A stretch of 64,000 bases of DNA from NCBI RefSeq assembly GCF_003725535.1, contig NZ_RJSF01000036.1, forward strand, positions 1 to 64,000, in the 5' to 3' direction. Within the stretch, counting starts at the first letter, position 1; each line of letters opens with the position of its first letter. Of this stretch, positions 33,163 through 42,667 are shown one piece after another. Source of the stretch: Nocardioides pocheonensis. GTDB taxonomy: Bacteria; Actinomycetota; Actinomycetes; Propionibacteriales; Nocardioidaceae. Under the pieces are notes generated by a model. The model was not told the DNA's origin, made no database searches, and saw only the letters and a list, made by a program, of their open reading frames with translations. The position numbers and the translations under genes are program-made.

Positions 33163-34530
33163 ATGCCTTCCTTGCCACGGCTTCGCCGCACCGTCGCCGG
33201 CCTCACCCTCGCCGGCGTCGCGGCGACCGTCGGGCTCACCGCCTCGACCTCGACGGCGGACTCCCCGAACCCGGTGACGCCGGGCAACATGGTCGGCTAC
33301 GGCTTCGACCAGTGCGAGGCGCCGAGCCAGGCCGCCATGACCGCCTGGCTGACCTCCTCGCCGTTCCGCGCGGTCGGCATCTACATGTCCGGCGCGCTGC
33401 GGTTCTGCCAGGCGCAGACCAACCTCACGCCGACCTGGGTGCAGACCCAGCTGGCCACGGGCTGGCGGCTGCTGCCGATCCACCTCGGGGCGCAGGCCTC
33501 GTGCACGACGCGGGCCCGGTACCAGAACGACAAGATCAGCGCCGACCCCACCAACGCGTACGCCGCCGCGCGGACCCAGGGCCGCAACGAGGCGAACGTC
33601 GCGGTGACCGCGGCCAGGAACCTCGGGATCGTCGCGCAGAGCACGATCTACTACGACCTCGAGGCGTTCAACGCCGGCATCGCCTCCTGCCGGAGCTCCT
33701 CGCTGTGGTTCCTGAGCGCGTGGTCCCGGCAGCTGCACAAGCTGGGCTACGTGTCGGGGGTCTACTCCAGCGCGCTGTCCGGCATCAAGATCCTCGACGA
33801 CGCCCGCGTGACGCCCGGCAACACGGCGACGCTGCCCGACCAGATCTGGATCGCCGACTGGAACAACGTGGCCGACCCGAACTCCTCGTTCGTCCGGCCC
33901 GACGGCTGGGTGGGCCACCGGATCCACCAGTACCAGGGCGGCCACAACGAGACCTGGGGTGGCGTCTCCATCAACATCGACCGCAACTACCTCGACCTCA
34001 GCGGCGTCGCGGCGCCTCCGCCTCCGCCGCCCCCGGCCACGTCGACCACCTCGGACAAGCTCAGTGACCCCAAGTGCACGCCCGCGTCGATCAACCGGCC
34101 GGCGTACGGGCTGACCGCACCGCGGACGCGCACCAGCCTCGTCGTGCCGCTGCAGTGCCTGCTCAAGCAGCAGGGGCTGTTCACCCGGCCGGTCAGCGGT
34201 ACCTGGAACCCGGCGACGACGGCGGCGGTCAAGGGCTGGCAGGCACGGGTCCACCACCCGGTGCAGCGCGCCTTCACGCAGTCGGACTGGACGTCCCTCC
34301 TCGCGGCCGGCAACAGCGCGACGGTGCTCAGCGCGGGCGTGCGCAACCCCGACGTGGTGCGTGTCCAGCGGGCGCTCAACGCCGCCCTGTCGGCCGACCT
34401 ACGGATCACCGGCGGCTACAACCGGAAGACCCAGCGGTCGGTCGTGGCGTACCAGAAGAGGGTCGGGATCAAGCCGACCGGTGTGGTCGCGACGCTGACC
34501 TGGCGGGCGCTCTCGCGAGGACGCCGCTAG
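33163..34530 (+). CDS. Secreted DUF1906 glycoside-hydrolase-like protein with peptidoglycan-binding repeats
   Basis: A 455-residue exported protein. Residues 1-35 are a signal peptide. The DUF1906 (Rv2525c-like TIM-barrel) domain covers about 40-285, with acidic catalytic-like segments IYYDLEAFN and WIADWN. A Pro-rich linker (PPPPPPP) leads to two PG_binding_1-like repeats (about 325-390 and 395-450). Probably cell-wall modifying. ATG 33163 has GGAG 8 nt upstream. Relatives are secreted by Sec or Tat; the RR here lacks the full Tat context. Confidence 0.85.
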   Translation: MPSLPRLRRTVAGLTLAGVAATVGLTASTSTADSPNPVTPGNMVGYGFDQCEAPSQAAMTAWLTSSPFRAVGIYMSGALRFCQAQTNLTPTWVQTQLATGWRLLPIHLGAQASCTTRARYQNDKISADPTNAYAAARTQGRNEANVAVTAARNLGIVAQSTIYYDLEAFNAGIASCRSSSLWFLSAWSRQLHKLGYVSGVYSSALSGIKILDDARVTPGNTATLPDQIWIADWNNVADPNSSFVRPDGWVGHRIHQYQGGHNETWGGVSINIDRNYLDLSGVAAPPPPPPPATSTTSDKLSDPKCTPASINRPAYGLTAPRTRTSLVVPLQCLLKQQGLFTRPVSGTWNPATTAAVKGWQARVHHPVQRAFTQSDWTSLLAAGNSATVLSAGVRNPDVVRVQRALNAALSADLRITGGYNRKTQRSVVAYQKRVGIKPTGVVATLTWRALSRGRR

Positions 34531-34552
34531 CGATGATCCTGGGCGGAGGGGG

Positions 34553-35224
34553 TCAGGCGGACAGGAGTCCGACCGCGCCGAGCGAGGTGAAGAACCCGAG
34601 CCCGTCCGTGCCGGGGCCGCAGAGGTCCTCGACCGCGTGCTCGGGGTGAGGCATCAGCCCGACCACGTTGCCGGCCTCGTTGGTGATCCCGGCGATCGCA
34701 CGCTGCGAGCCGTTCGGGTTGCCGACGTAGCGGGCGACCACCCGGCCCTCGGCCTCGAGCATGTCGAGGGTCTTCTCGTCGGCCACGAACGAGCCCTCGC
34801 CGTTCTTCAGCACGATCGTGACCTCCTGGCCGTCGGCGTACGCCGACGTCCAGGACGTGCGGTTGTTCTCGATCACCAGCCGCTGGTCGAGGCAGCCGAA
34901 CTTCCGGTGGTCGTTGCGGATCAGGGCACCCGGGAGCAGGTGGGACTCGCAGAGGATCTGGAAGCCGTTGCAGATGCCGAGGACCGGCATGCCGCCGCGG
35001 GCCGCGTCGACCACCTCCTGCATGACCGGGGCGAAGCGAGCGATCGCACCACAGCGCAGGTAGTCGCCGTAGGAGAAGCCGCCCGGCAGGATCACCGCGT
35101 CGACCCCGCCCAGGTCGTGGTCGCCGTGCCAGAGCGCGACGGCCTCGTGGCCGGCGAGGCGCGCGGCGCGGCGGGCGTCGACGTCGTCGAGCGAGCCCGG
35201 GAACGTCACGACCCCGATCTTCAC
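34553..35224 (-). CDS. purQ: FGAM synthase glutaminase subunit
   Basis: Class I glutamine amidotransferase that feeds ammonia to PurL. 223 residues. The nucleophile Cys is in [10 protein letters not shown], and His-Glu in MPHPEHAVE complete the triad; FPGSLDDVD and [11 protein letters not shown] are family markers. GTG 35224 overlaps the purS stop (GTGA). Convergent with the DUF1906 gene across 22 bp. Confidence 0.97.
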   Translation of the reverse strand: MKIGVVTFPGSLDDVDARRAARLAGHEAVALWHGDHDLGGVDAVILPGGFSYGDYLRCGAIARFAPVMQEVVDAARGGMPVLGICNGFQILCESHLLPGALIRNDHRKFGCLDQRLVIENNRTSWTSAYADGQEVTIVLKNGEGSFVADEKTLDMLEAEGRVVARYVGNPNGSQRAIAGITNEAGNVVGLMPHPEHAVEDLCGPGTDGLGFFTSLGAVGLLSA

Positions 35225-35487
35225 GACCGGGCCGCCCCGTCGGTCTCCACCACGCGCACGGCGAAGTCCTCGATCACCGGGTTGGACAGCAGCGTCTCGG
35301 CCATCTTCTCCACCTCGGCCAGGCGCTCGGCGGTGAGCTCGCCCTCGATCTCGAGCTCGAACCGCTTGCCCTGCCGGACGTCGGTCACGCCGTCGAAGCC
35401 GAGCCGGGGCAGAGCGCCGAGCACCGCCTTGCCCTGCGGGTCGAGGATCTCGGGCTTGGGCATGACGTCGACGACGACACGGGCCAC
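35221..35487 (-). CDS. purS: FGAM synthase subunit PurS
   Basis: The 88-residue bridging subunit of the PurLQS complex ([34 protein letters not shown]). GTG 35487 is preferred over GTG 35493 because AGGAG lies 5 nt before it and the start then matches other PurS proteins; the earlier GTG would sit on the ribosome site. A TAGGAT -10 is visible about 70 bp upstream on the minus strand. First gene of purS-purQ. Confidence 0.95.
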   Translation of the reverse strand: MARVVVDVMPKPEILDPQGKAVLGALPRLGFDGVTDVRQGKRFELEIEGELTAERLAEVEKMAETLLSNPVIEDFAVRVVETDGAARS

Positions 35488-35582
35488 GGGCACTCCTGGT
35501 CAGAGTCGGAACGCGCGAGGCGGTTCCGGAGGATGTGGGCTGACGTGTCCTGATCCTACTGGCCCCGGCAGCCGGGCCGGGC

Positions 35583-36056
35583 TCAGGTCGCGAGTCGCGA
35601 GCGGAACCGCGGCCACATGCTCCGCGCCATCGTGCGCCACGAGGCCGCCAGGACCGGGAAGGCCAGGCGGGCCAGCCGGTGGGTCGGGTGCAGCTCCCAG
35701 GTCCAGGTCGCCCGGGACTCGGCACCGTGGGACTCGAACGCGAACCGGCCCTCGACCGTGCGGACCAGCAGCTTCATCGGTCCGGTGAAGCCGCTGAGCC
35801 GGTAGCGGTAGTCGGCCGGCGGCTCGACGGCCACGAGGGTCTCGAGGTTGCGGCTGCCGTCGGCGAGCACGACCGTCCGGGTCTGGCCGACCCGGCCCCA
35901 CGCACCCTGCTGGCCCTCGGACCGGCGGACGGCCGGGATCAGCCCGGACCGGGTCGGGAACAGCTCCTCGAGCGGTGCGTCGACGAGTGCCCGGAAAGCC
36001 AGGTCGGGCGAGGCCGGGAGGAGGCTGGAGGAGGAGAGCCGGTACGGCGCGGTCAC
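35583..36056 (-). CDS. SRPBCC-fold protein
   Basis: A 157-residue START/Bet v1-like protein of the polyketide-cyclase/dehydratase-type SRPBCC group, predicted to enclose a hydrophobic ligand. Strand-rich core with [23 protein letters not shown] and a long C-terminal helix. Function unknown. GTG 36056 follows TAGTCT by 6 nt with no ribosome site. Lies 95 bp before purS in the same direction, downstream of an LCP gene. Confidence 0.72.
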   Translation of the reverse strand: MTAPYRLSSSSLLPASPDLAFRALVDAPLEELFPTRSGLIPAVRRSEGQQGAWGRVGQTRTVVLADGSRNLETLVAVEPPADYRYRLSGFTGPMKLLVRTVEGRFAFESHGAESRATWTWELHPTHRLARLAFPVLAASWRTMARSMWPRFRSRLAT

Positions 36057-36076
36057 CGGCCCAGACTAGCGGGGGG

Positions 36077-37555
36077 CTAGCCCGCGGCGGCGTCGCCGAC
36101 CGGGTGGTAGGCGCAGTCGTCGGCCGCGTCGCTGAGCCTGGCCGGCGCGGTATCCGTGGTCGCCGTACCGGACGGTGTCTGGGCGGTTGCGCCCGGTGAG
36201 CCCACGGTCGCGGCAGCGGTCGACCCGCCGGTGGGGATGCTCACGCGCGCCGGGAACAGGGCGGCCTGCACCGCCGTGTGGACGTAGTCGAAGTCGGGGG
36301 CGTTCGGGTCGAACTCGTCGCTGCGCTCGAAGCTGACCGACTTGATCGGCTGACCCTTGACCTTGTCGGCCAGGTCGACGAACGCGGAGAGCAGCTGCTG
36401 CGGGATGTCGGTGCGGACGATGTCCTTGCTGGCCTGCGCGAGCCGGGTGTATCGCTTGAGCAGCTGGACCGGACTGGCCTCGGCGACGATGGCGTTGATC
36501 GCGCAGCGCTGCCGCTCCATCCGCTTGTAGTCCGTCGACCCGTAGCGGCCCCGGGTGTACCAGAGCGCCTTGAACCCGTTGAGCTTCTGGTTCGGCCCGG
36601 GCTGCAGGTAGGAGTCGGGCGGGATGTGCGCGTCGGTGTTCCCCCCGATCGGCACCGGCTCGTTGATGTTCACGGTGATCCCGCCGATCGCGTCGACCAG
36701 CTGCTGGAACCCCGCCAGGTTGACCAGCACGTAGTAGTCGACGCGGATCCCGAGCGCGCCGGCCACGGCGAGCTTGACCGCGTCCGCGCCCTCGTTGTCG
36801 CTGCGGCCGAGCACGCCCGGGTGCAGGAGGGGGACGTCGCGGTAGACCGCGTTGAGGAAGTAGTTGGCGTTCGGCTGCTGGCTGCCGTCGGTGAACCCGT
36901 TCGGGTAGAGCGCGGCCAGCTTGGAGCCGGCCTTGAACGGCACGTCGCGCAGGTTGCGCGGGAGGCTGAACAGCACCGTGCGGCCGGTCTTCGTGCTGAT
37001 GCTGGCCAGGATCACCGAGTCGGTGCGGACGCCCGGCCGGTGGATCGCGCCGTCGCCGCCGAGCAGCAGCACGTTCACGCGGTCGCGGCCTCCCCACGGG
37101 TCGGCCTTGGTCACCTTCGGTGCGGTCGCGCTGACCTCACCGGCGAAGATCGAGCCGATCAGGTCTCGCTGCACCACGGCGTACCGGGCGCCGACCGCCA
37201 TCGGCGCACTGACCGCGGCACACATCAGTGCCACGCCGAGCGCTCCGGCGACCCGCACGAGAGTCGGGGCCGGCTGGGTGCGGTTGCGGGCGTAGGTGCG
37301 CCAGATCAGCGCGATCCACAGCGACCAGAGCACCGCGATGCCGACGACGACCCAGAGCAGGGCAGCGCGGTCGACGGCGAGGTCGACGACGTGCCCGGAC
37401 CACGTGCGCAGCAGGATCCAGCCGACCAGGCCCAGCACGAGGGCGGGCGCGACGGTGGCGAGGAGGGCGCGACGCAGCGCCCGTCCGACCCGGTCCGGAC
37501 GGCTGGCCCTGTGCCGCCCTCCGGTCGGAGTCGCGGCCTGGCTTCCCCGGCGCAC
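36077..37555 (-). CDS. LytR-CpsA-Psr (LCP) family glycopolymer transferase
   Basis: A 492-residue membrane protein with about three or four N-terminal transmembrane segments and an extracellular LCP domain from about residue 155 (VNVLLLGGDGAIHRPGVRTDSVILAS). The catalytic arginines are kept (GVRTDS, FSLPRNLRD), unlike the divergent LCP at 27.4 kb. It should transfer a lipid-linked glycopolymer to peptidoglycan. The last 50 residues are a Thr/Ala/Ser/Pro-rich tail. GTG 37555 lies 6 nt after TAGGCT (37567-37562), leaderless pattern. Confidence 0.88.
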   Translation of the reverse strand: MRRGSQAATPTGGRHRASRPDRVGRALRRALLATVAPALVLGLVGWILLRTWSGHVVDLAVDRAALLWVVVGIAVLWSLWIALIWRTYARNRTQPAPTLVRVAGALGVALMCAAVSAPMAVGARYAVVQRDLIGSIFAGEVSATAPKVTKADPWGGRDRVNVLLLGGDGAIHRPGVRTDSVILASISTKTGRTVLFSLPRNLRDVPFKAGSKLAALYPNGFTDGSQQPNANYFLNAVYRDVPLLHPGVLGRSDNEGADAVKLAVAGALGIRVDYYVLVNLAGFQQLVDAIGGITVNINEPVPIGGNTDAHIPPDSYLQPGPNQKLNGFKALWYTRGRYGSTDYKRMERQRCAINAIVAEASPVQLLKRYTRLAQASKDIVRTDIPQQLLSAFVDLADKVKGQPIKSVSFERSDEFDPNAPDFDYVHTAVQAALFPARVSIPTGGSTAAATVGSPGATAQTPSGTATTDTAPARLSDAADDCAYHPVGDAAAG

Positions 37556-37623
37556 GGCGGCAGCCTAGGTGGCGATCCGCGCGGGCCGCCTGTCTGGACC
37601 AGTCCGCACCTGCTCCGGCGGCG

Positions 37624-39174
37624 TCAGTCGATCAGCTCGCGCTTGAGGATCTTGCCGGTCGCGGTCATCGGCAGCGAGTCGACGAACTGGACGATGCGCG
37701 GGTACTTGTACGACGCCATCTGCTCCTTGCCCCAGGCCACCAGCTCGTCCTCGGTCACGGTCGCGCCCTCGTTGCGGATCACGAACGCCTTGACCTCCTC
37801 GCCGTGGGACTCGTGCGGGACGCCGACGACGGCCGCGAGCGAGACGTCGGGGTGGGCCATCAGGACCTCCTCGATCTCCCGCGGGTACACGTTGTAGCCG
37901 CCGCGGATGATCATGTCCTTGGACCGGTCGACGATGTAGTAGAAGCCGTCGGCGTCGCGGCGCGCGAGGTCGCCCGTGCGGAACCAGCCGTCGCGCATCA
38001 CCTCGGCCGTCGCCTCCGGACGGTTCAGGTAGCCCTTCATGATCAGGTGACCGCGGATGGCGATCTCGCCGATCGCGTCGGCGCCCTCGACGGTGTTCCA
38101 GTCGTCGTCGATCAGCTTGAGCTCGGCACCCCAGATCGGGATGCCGATCGAGCCGGGCCGGGGCTCGCGGTCGGGATCGCTGAAGGTGGCCACCGGCGAG
38201 GTCTCGGAGAGCCCGTAGCCCTCGAGGATCGTGACGCCGAGCCTGGCCTTGACGTCCTTGATGATCTCCACCGGGAGGCTGGCGCCTCCGGACACCCCAA
38301 CGCGCAGGTTGCGGGCGATCCGCTCGACGTCGACCTCGGGCGTGAGCGCGCCGAGCAGTCCCCACCACATCGTCGGCACGCCGGCGAAGAAGGTGACGTC
38401 CTCCTTCTGGAGCAGCGCGATCGCCGCCTGGGCGTCGAACCGCGGCAGCAGCACGAGCGTCGCGCCCATGGAGAACCCGGCGTTCATCTGCACCGTCGAG
38501 CCGAAGGAGTGGAAGAGCGGCAGCGTGAGCAGGTGCACGTCGGTGCCCGGCTTCGAGCCGAAGAGGCGGTTGCAGGTGAGCGCGTTGAGCAGCAGGTTGG
38601 AGTGGCTGAGCTCGGCGCCCTTCGGGTGGCCGGTGGTGCCGCTGGTGTAGAGGATCACCGCGGTGTCGCCCTCGCTGGCCAGCCGAGCCTCGAAGACGGG
38701 CGACCTGCCGGCGAGCGCCTGGCCGAGGGTGCGCACCCCGTCGATCGGCGACGGCGCGGCCGGGTCCGCCGTGATCAGGATGAGCTCGGGGCTGCCCTCG
38801 GCGTGCTGCACCCCGGCGTACCCCTCCTGGCCCATGGGCAGCTCGGGGGTGCCCTCGAAGCAGAAGTAGACCTTGGCGCCCGAGTCGTCGAGGTAGTAGG
38901 CGACCTCGCGGCCCTTGTTCAGCACGTTCATCGGGACGACGACGCCGCCGGCCTTGAGGATGCCGAAGTAGACGACCGGGAAGTAGGGCAGGTTGGGGCA
39001 GGTGAGCGCGACCTTGTCGCCGGGCTCGATGCCGAGCTCGACGAGGAGGTTCGCCACCTGGTTGGCCATCGCGTCGACCTGCGTGTACGTGAGCCGCACG
39101 TCGCCGAGGACGAGGGCGTCCCGGTCGGGGAAGGTCCGGGCGCTGTCCTCCAGGACGATCGAGAGGTTGTACAC
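37624..39174 (-). CDS. Long-chain fatty-acid-CoA ligase family protein
   Basis: A 516-residue ANL-superfamily adenylating enzyme making acyl-CoA. The ATP loop LYTSGTTGHPKG, A5 motif GYGLSETSP, A7 GWFRTGDLA, and the A10 catalytic Lys in TATGKILKREL are all intact. GTG 39174 has AGGAGG upstream. A small GGTTG-N4-CAACC palindrome at 39196-39209 stands between the start and a TAGGTT -10. The substrate acid is not predictable. Downstream of an SRPBCC gene and purC. Confidence 0.9.
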   Translation of the reverse strand: MYNLSIVLEDSARTFPDRDALVLGDVRLTYTQVDAMANQVANLLVELGIEPGDKVALTCPNLPYFPVVYFGILKAGGVVVPMNVLNKGREVAYYLDDSGAKVYFCFEGTPELPMGQEGYAGVQHAEGSPELILITADPAAPSPIDGVRTLGQALAGRSPVFEARLASEGDTAVILYTSGTTGHPKGAELSHSNLLLNALTCNRLFGSKPGTDVHLLTLPLFHSFGSTVQMNAGFSMGATLVLLPRFDAQAAIALLQKEDVTFFAGVPTMWWGLLGALTPEVDVERIARNLRVGVSGGASLPVEIIKDVKARLGVTILEGYGLSETSPVATFSDPDREPRPGSIGIPIWGAELKLIDDDWNTVEGADAIGEIAIRGHLIMKGYLNRPEATAEVMRDGWFRTGDLARRDADGFYYIVDRSKDMIIRGGYNVYPREIEEVLMAHPDVSLAAVVGVPHESHGEEVKAFVIRNEGATVTEDELVAWGKEQMASYKYPRIVQFVDSLPMTATGKILKRELID

Positions 39175-39215
39175 GGGCAAGGGCCTCCTGTGCTCGGTTG
39201 CGCCCAACCTACTTG

Positions 39216-39632
39216 TCAGGTGGCGCGCGCGGACAGGATCCGCGCGGCTCGCTGCAGGTCGCGCGGTACGGCAAGATCCGCGGCCCTCGCGACCAGCGGA
39301 CCGAGGAGCCGCCAGACCCCCAGGCCGCCGACGGACGCCTCGGCGGTGACCACGCATCCGTCGGCCGAGGGGGCGAAGCGGAGCGTGAGCGTGGCCTCGA
39401 CCGCGCGCCACGTGCCGCGCTCGGTCCAGACCGCGGGACGGTCGAGCCGGGTGGTCTCCATCGCCGGCCGCAGACCCGGACCGGTCACGTCCACCCAGGT
39501 CTGGCCCACCCGGGGCTCGCCCCGGACGTGCTCGACCCGACGCAGGGACGACTGCCACGCAGGCCGGTTCCGCGGCTCGACCAGGTAGTCGAAGGCGACC
39601 TCGACAGGGACGTCGAAGGCCACCGGCCGCAT
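39216..39632 (-). CDS. SRPBCC-family protein
   Basis: A 138-residue START-like/polyketide-cyclase family protein (FDVPVEVAFDYLVEPRNRPAWQSSLRRVEHVRG). Likely a small-molecule-binding or lipid-type protein of unknown role. ATG 39632 shares its A with the purC stop (TGATG), so it is translated by coupling to purC. Probably a passenger of the purC transcript. Confidence 0.78.
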   Translation of the reverse strand: MRPVAFDVPVEVAFDYLVEPRNRPAWQSSLRRVEHVRGEPRVGQTWVDVTGPGLRPAMETTRLDRPAVWTERGTWRAVEATLTLRFAPSADGCVVTAEASVGGLGVWRLLGPLVARAADLAVPRDLQRAARILSARAT

Positions 39633-40528
39633 CAGAAGCTCTCGCCGGTCAGCAGCTCGTAGGCCTCGACGTACCGGGCACGGGTGCGGTCGACCACCGC
39701 CGCGGGAAGCGGCGGCGGCGCCTCGCCGGACGAGCGGTCCCAGCCGCTCTCGGCCGAGGTGAGCCAGTCGCGCACGATCTGCTTGTCGTACGACGGCTGG
39801 CTGCGCCCGGGCTGCCACTCCGCCGCCGGCCAGAACCGGGACGAGTCGGGGGTGAGCACCTCGTCGGCCAGCACCGTCGCGCCGTCCGCCCGCGCACCGA
39901 ACTCGAGCTTGGTGTCGGCCAGGATGATGCCGCGCTCCCGGGCGACCTCTTCTGCCCGCGCGTAGACCGCGAGGGTCAGCTCGCGGAGGCGGGCCGCCAC
40001 GTCGGCGCCGACCGTCGAGGCGACCGCGTCGTAGGAGACGTTCTCGTCGTGGTCGCCGAGCGCGGCCTTCGTGGCCGGCGTGAAGATCGGCTCGGGCAGC
40101 CGGCTGCCGTCCTCGAGGCCACCGGGCAGGGCGATCCCGCAGACCTCGCCGGTCGCGCGGTAGTCGAGCAGGCCCGAGCCGGTCAGGTAGCCGCGCGCCA
40201 CGCACTCGACCGGGAACATGCTGAGCTCCTCGCAGATCACCGCCCGGCCGCGGACCTGCTCGGGCACGTCGGTCGAGACGACGTGGTTGGGCACGAGGTC
40301 GGCGAGCTGGTCGAACCACCACAGCGACATCCGGGTGAGGATCGCGCCCTTGTCGGGGATGGTGGAGTCGAGCACGAAGTCGTAGGCGGAGATCCGGTCG
40401 CTGGCGACCATCAGCAGCAGGCCGGCGTGCTCGCCCTCGGAGATCCGGTAGAGGTCGCGAACCTTGCCGGAGTGGATCGGCACCGTCCCCTCGATCGGCG
40501 GGGCCGGCGGGATGTTCAGGTCGCCCAT
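39632..40528 (-). CDS. purC: SAICAR synthase
   Basis: Phosphoribosylaminoimidazole-succinocarboxamide synthase: CAIR + Asp + ATP. 298 residues, the longer actinobacterial/yeast-like form. The glycine loop [41 protein letters not shown] and [10 protein letters not shown] are diagnostic. ATG 40528 lies 7 nt after TAGGGT (40541-40536) without a ribosome site. Followed by an overlapping SRPBCC gene. Confidence 0.97.
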   Translation of the reverse strand: MGDLNIPPAPPIEGTVPIHSGKVRDLYRISEGEHAGLLLMVASDRISAYDFVLDSTIPDKGAILTRMSLWWFDQLADLVPNHVVSTDVPEQVRGRAVICEELSMFPVECVARGYLTGSGLLDYRATGEVCGIALPGGLEDGSRLPEPIFTPATKAALGDHDENVSYDAVASTVGADVAARLRELTLAVYARAEEVARERGIILADTKLEFGARADGATVLADEVLTPDSSRFWPAAEWQPGRSQPSYDKQIVRDWLTSAESGWDRSSGEAPPPLPAAVVDRTRARYVEAYELLTGESF

Positions 40529-40599
40529 GCGCCGCACCCTATCGGCGGAGGGCGCGGGTGCGGCGGGTCCGGGTGCGGGCGGGGTGCGACGCGCGGAGA

Positions 40600-40670
40600 C
40601 CGACATGCGAATGTCGCGCAGGTGCCGCCGGAGCCTCCCACGAGTCCCGGCCGCGACATTCGCATGTCGG
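40600..40670. repeat. Long inverted repeat, family 1, copy 2
   Basis: A 19-bp perfect inverted repeat (40600-40618 / 40652-40670) with a 33-nt spacer, in the 218-bp gap between purC and the SnoaL-like gene. Its arm shares GCGACATTCGCATGTCG with copy 1 at 22.7 kb; the spacers differ. The remaining gap holds no supported gene. Confidence 0.88.
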
Positions 40671-40746
40671 CGTACGACGGGCCCGGCACGCCGCCCGGGC
40701 CGAGGACCGCAACGCCGGGCCGGCGCACGATCCTCCGGGGCCGGCT

Positions 40747-41232
40747 CTACTCCGCCTGCGCGGGAGCGGCCCAGCGGTTCGCGATCAGCTGGTGGCTGGG
40801 GGTGTCGTCGAGGGACTGCATCGACTCGTAGATCCGGTCGTAGCTGGTCTCCGCGATCCGCCAGACGCCGTCGGTGTCGCGGCGGTAGCGGTCGTGGTAG
40901 TAGCCGGCGCCCCGGATCAGCACCCGGAAGTCGGGCGCGATCACGGTGTCCTCGAAGCCCCACGACGCCTCGGCCGTGTCGCCGTCGACGTCGATCTCGG
41001 GGTGCTGCGCGACGTGCATGGTGATGATCCCGCCGGACAGCTTCTCGCGCATGAAGTCGACGATCACGTCACGCCCGCGGAGCGGCTCCATGTCGCCGTA
41101 CACCTTGGTGCCGTAGTGGCCGACGGCGTCGACCGTGAACGTGTCGGCGTACTCGTCCCACAGCTTGAGGTCGAGGGTGCGGAAGTAGCGGTACTTCAGC
41201 CGACGGATCTCTTCGAGCGCCTCCAGGTCCAT
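40747..41232 (-). CDS. SnoaL-like / NTF2-fold small protein
   Basis: A 161-residue NTF2-like protein ([34 protein letters not shown]), the fold of ketosteroid isomerases, dehydratases and many catabolic helper enzymes. An Asp/His pair ([15 protein letters not shown]) could be catalytic. ATG 41232 gives the normal family N-terminus but GGAG is only 2 nt away; ATG 41244 is an alternative. A KstR-like palindrome stands 36 bp upstream, overlapping the stop of the MFS gene. Probably lipid or steroid-type catabolism. Confidence 0.75.
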   Translation of the reverse strand: MDLEALEEIRRLKYRYFRTLDLKLWDEYADTFTVDAVGHYGTKVYGDMEPLRGRDVIVDFMREKLSGGIITMHVAQHPEIDVDGDTAEASWGFEDTVIAPDFRVLIRGAGYYHDRYRRDTDGVWRIAETSYDRIYESMQSLDDTPSHQLIANRWAAPAQAE

Positions 41233-41267
41233 GCTCCGAAGCATCCCAGCGACGCGGCGGCCGCGCA

Positions 41268-41279
41268 AGAACCTGTTCT
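41268..41279. promoter_or_regulatory. KstR-like palindrome before the SnoaL-like gene
   Basis: AGAACCTGTTCT, with a T at the fitting outer position on the minus strand, matches 13 of 14 positions of TNNAACNNGTTNNA. It overlaps the TAG stop of the MFS gene (41278-41280) and lies 36 bp before the SnoaL-like start. No clear -35/-10 pair accompanies it, unlike the other two sites. Confidence 0.5.
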
Positions 41280-42612
41280 AGTTTTCGCCGGGGGACGGCT
41301 GTCCGGACAGCTCCGCCCAGAGCCGGGGGTCCTCGTCGCGCAGCCGTGCTCGCGCCTTCACGCGGTAGCGGACGATCTGGACCAGACCGAGGCCCCAGAG
41401 GACGTACTGGAAGCTCATCGCCCACCGGAACGCCGAGGGGGTGTAGTCCGAGGAGCTGCCCGGCGTGCGCCAGTCCAGGATCAGGCCGATCGCGATCACC
41501 AGCACCAGGCTGGCGTAGAAGCCGCCCTGGTTGATGATCCCGGTGGCGCTCGCGAGCCGGTGCGGGGGGTTGGAGGTCCGGCCGAGGTCGAACCCGATCA
41601 TCGACGCCGGGCCGCCGACTCCCGTCACGACCACGAGCCAGACCAGCAGCGGCAGCGGGGCGTTGCCCGGCCAGGCGAGCACCACGGTCCAGCTCGCGAC
41701 GATCGCTCCGACGATCACGAGCACCATCGTCGAGCGCTGCCACGGGCGCACGCTGATCCGCCAGCCCAGGACCGGGCCGGTCGCCATGATCGCGACGACC
41801 ATGATCGTGAGCAGGAGGCCGGCCTGGGACCCGGTCAGGCCCTCGCCCTTCACGAAGAACGGGTAGCCCCACAGCATGCCCAGCACCGTCGCACTGAACT
41901 GTGTGGAGAAGTGCATCCAGAACCCGAGCCTGGTGCCGGGGTGCTCCCAGGACGCCGCGAGGCTGTGCCGGATCTCGGCGAGGGCGAGGGACGGGCCCCG
42001 CAGCGTGCGTACGCCGGGGCCGTCGTGCACGACCGCGAGCAGGGCGAGCACCATGACCAGCCCGGGCGACGCCGCCAGCAGGTAGGAGTGCGTCCAGCCC
42101 AGGTGGGCGAGCGCCCAGGTCATCGGGACGGCCGCGATGATCGCGCCGAGCTGGCCCAGCACGCCGGTCAGCTGCACGACAACGGGGATCCGTCGCGGTG
42201 CGAACCAGGTGTTCACCAGGCGCAGCACGCAGATGAACGTCATGGCGTCGCCCATGCCCACGAACACCCGGGCCAGCAGCGCCAGCCCGTAGCTGTCGGC
42301 GAAGGCGAAGCCCGTCTGCGCGCAGGTCAGGATCGTCGCTCCCGTGAGCAGCAGGGCTCGCGAGCCGAAGCGGTCGACCAGGAGACCCACGGGGATCTGC
42401 ATGCCGGCGTACACCAGCAGCTGGACCATCGTGAACGTGGCCAGCTGTGCCGCGGAGATGTGGAACCGCTCGGCGGCGGCGAGGCCGGCGACCGCCAGCG
42501 AGGAGCGGTGGAACACCGCGAGCAGGTAGACGAGCAGGCCCACGGCCCAGACGAGGAGGGCCTGCCGGCTCGCGCCCTCGACCGCGCCGCTGGTCACCTC
42601 GTCCGCCGCCAC
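41278..42612 (-). CDS. MFS transporter
   Basis: A 444-residue major facilitator with about 12 hydrophobic helices. Motif A-like loop LLVDRFGSRALLL between helices 2 and 3 and FRWAMSFQYVLWGLGLVQIVRYR at the end. Closest in style to MFS_1 uptake/efflux carriers; substrate unknown. The ATG 42612 lies in a 55-bp gap shared with the divergent yetF-like gene. Its stop overlaps a KstR-like palindrome ahead of the SnoaL-like gene, with which it is co-directional. Confidence 0.85.
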   Translation of the reverse strand: MAADEVTSGAVEGASRQALLVWAVGLLVYLLAVFHRSSLAVAGLAAAERFHISAAQLATFTMVQLLVYAGMQIPVGLLVDRFGSRALLLTGATILTCAQTGFAFADSYGLALLARVFVGMGDAMTFICVLRLVNTWFAPRRIPVVVQLTGVLGQLGAIIAAVPMTWALAHLGWTHSYLLAASPGLVMVLALLAVVHDGPGVRTLRGPSLALAEIRHSLAASWEHPGTRLGFWMHFSTQFSATVLGMLWGYPFFVKGEGLTGSQAGLLLTIMVVAIMATGPVLGWRISVRPWQRSTMVLVIVGAIVASWTVVLAWPGNAPLPLLVWLVVVTGVGGPASMIGFDLGRTSNPPHRLASATGIINQGGFYASLVLVIAIGLILDWRTPGSSSDYTPSAFRWAMSFQYVLWGLGLVQIVRYRVKARARLRDEDPRLWAELSGQPSPGEN

Positions 42613-42667
42613 GGCGCCATGCTCTCAGGAGCCGTACGCCGGGCCGCGGGCAGTGCAGGATGGCGGC

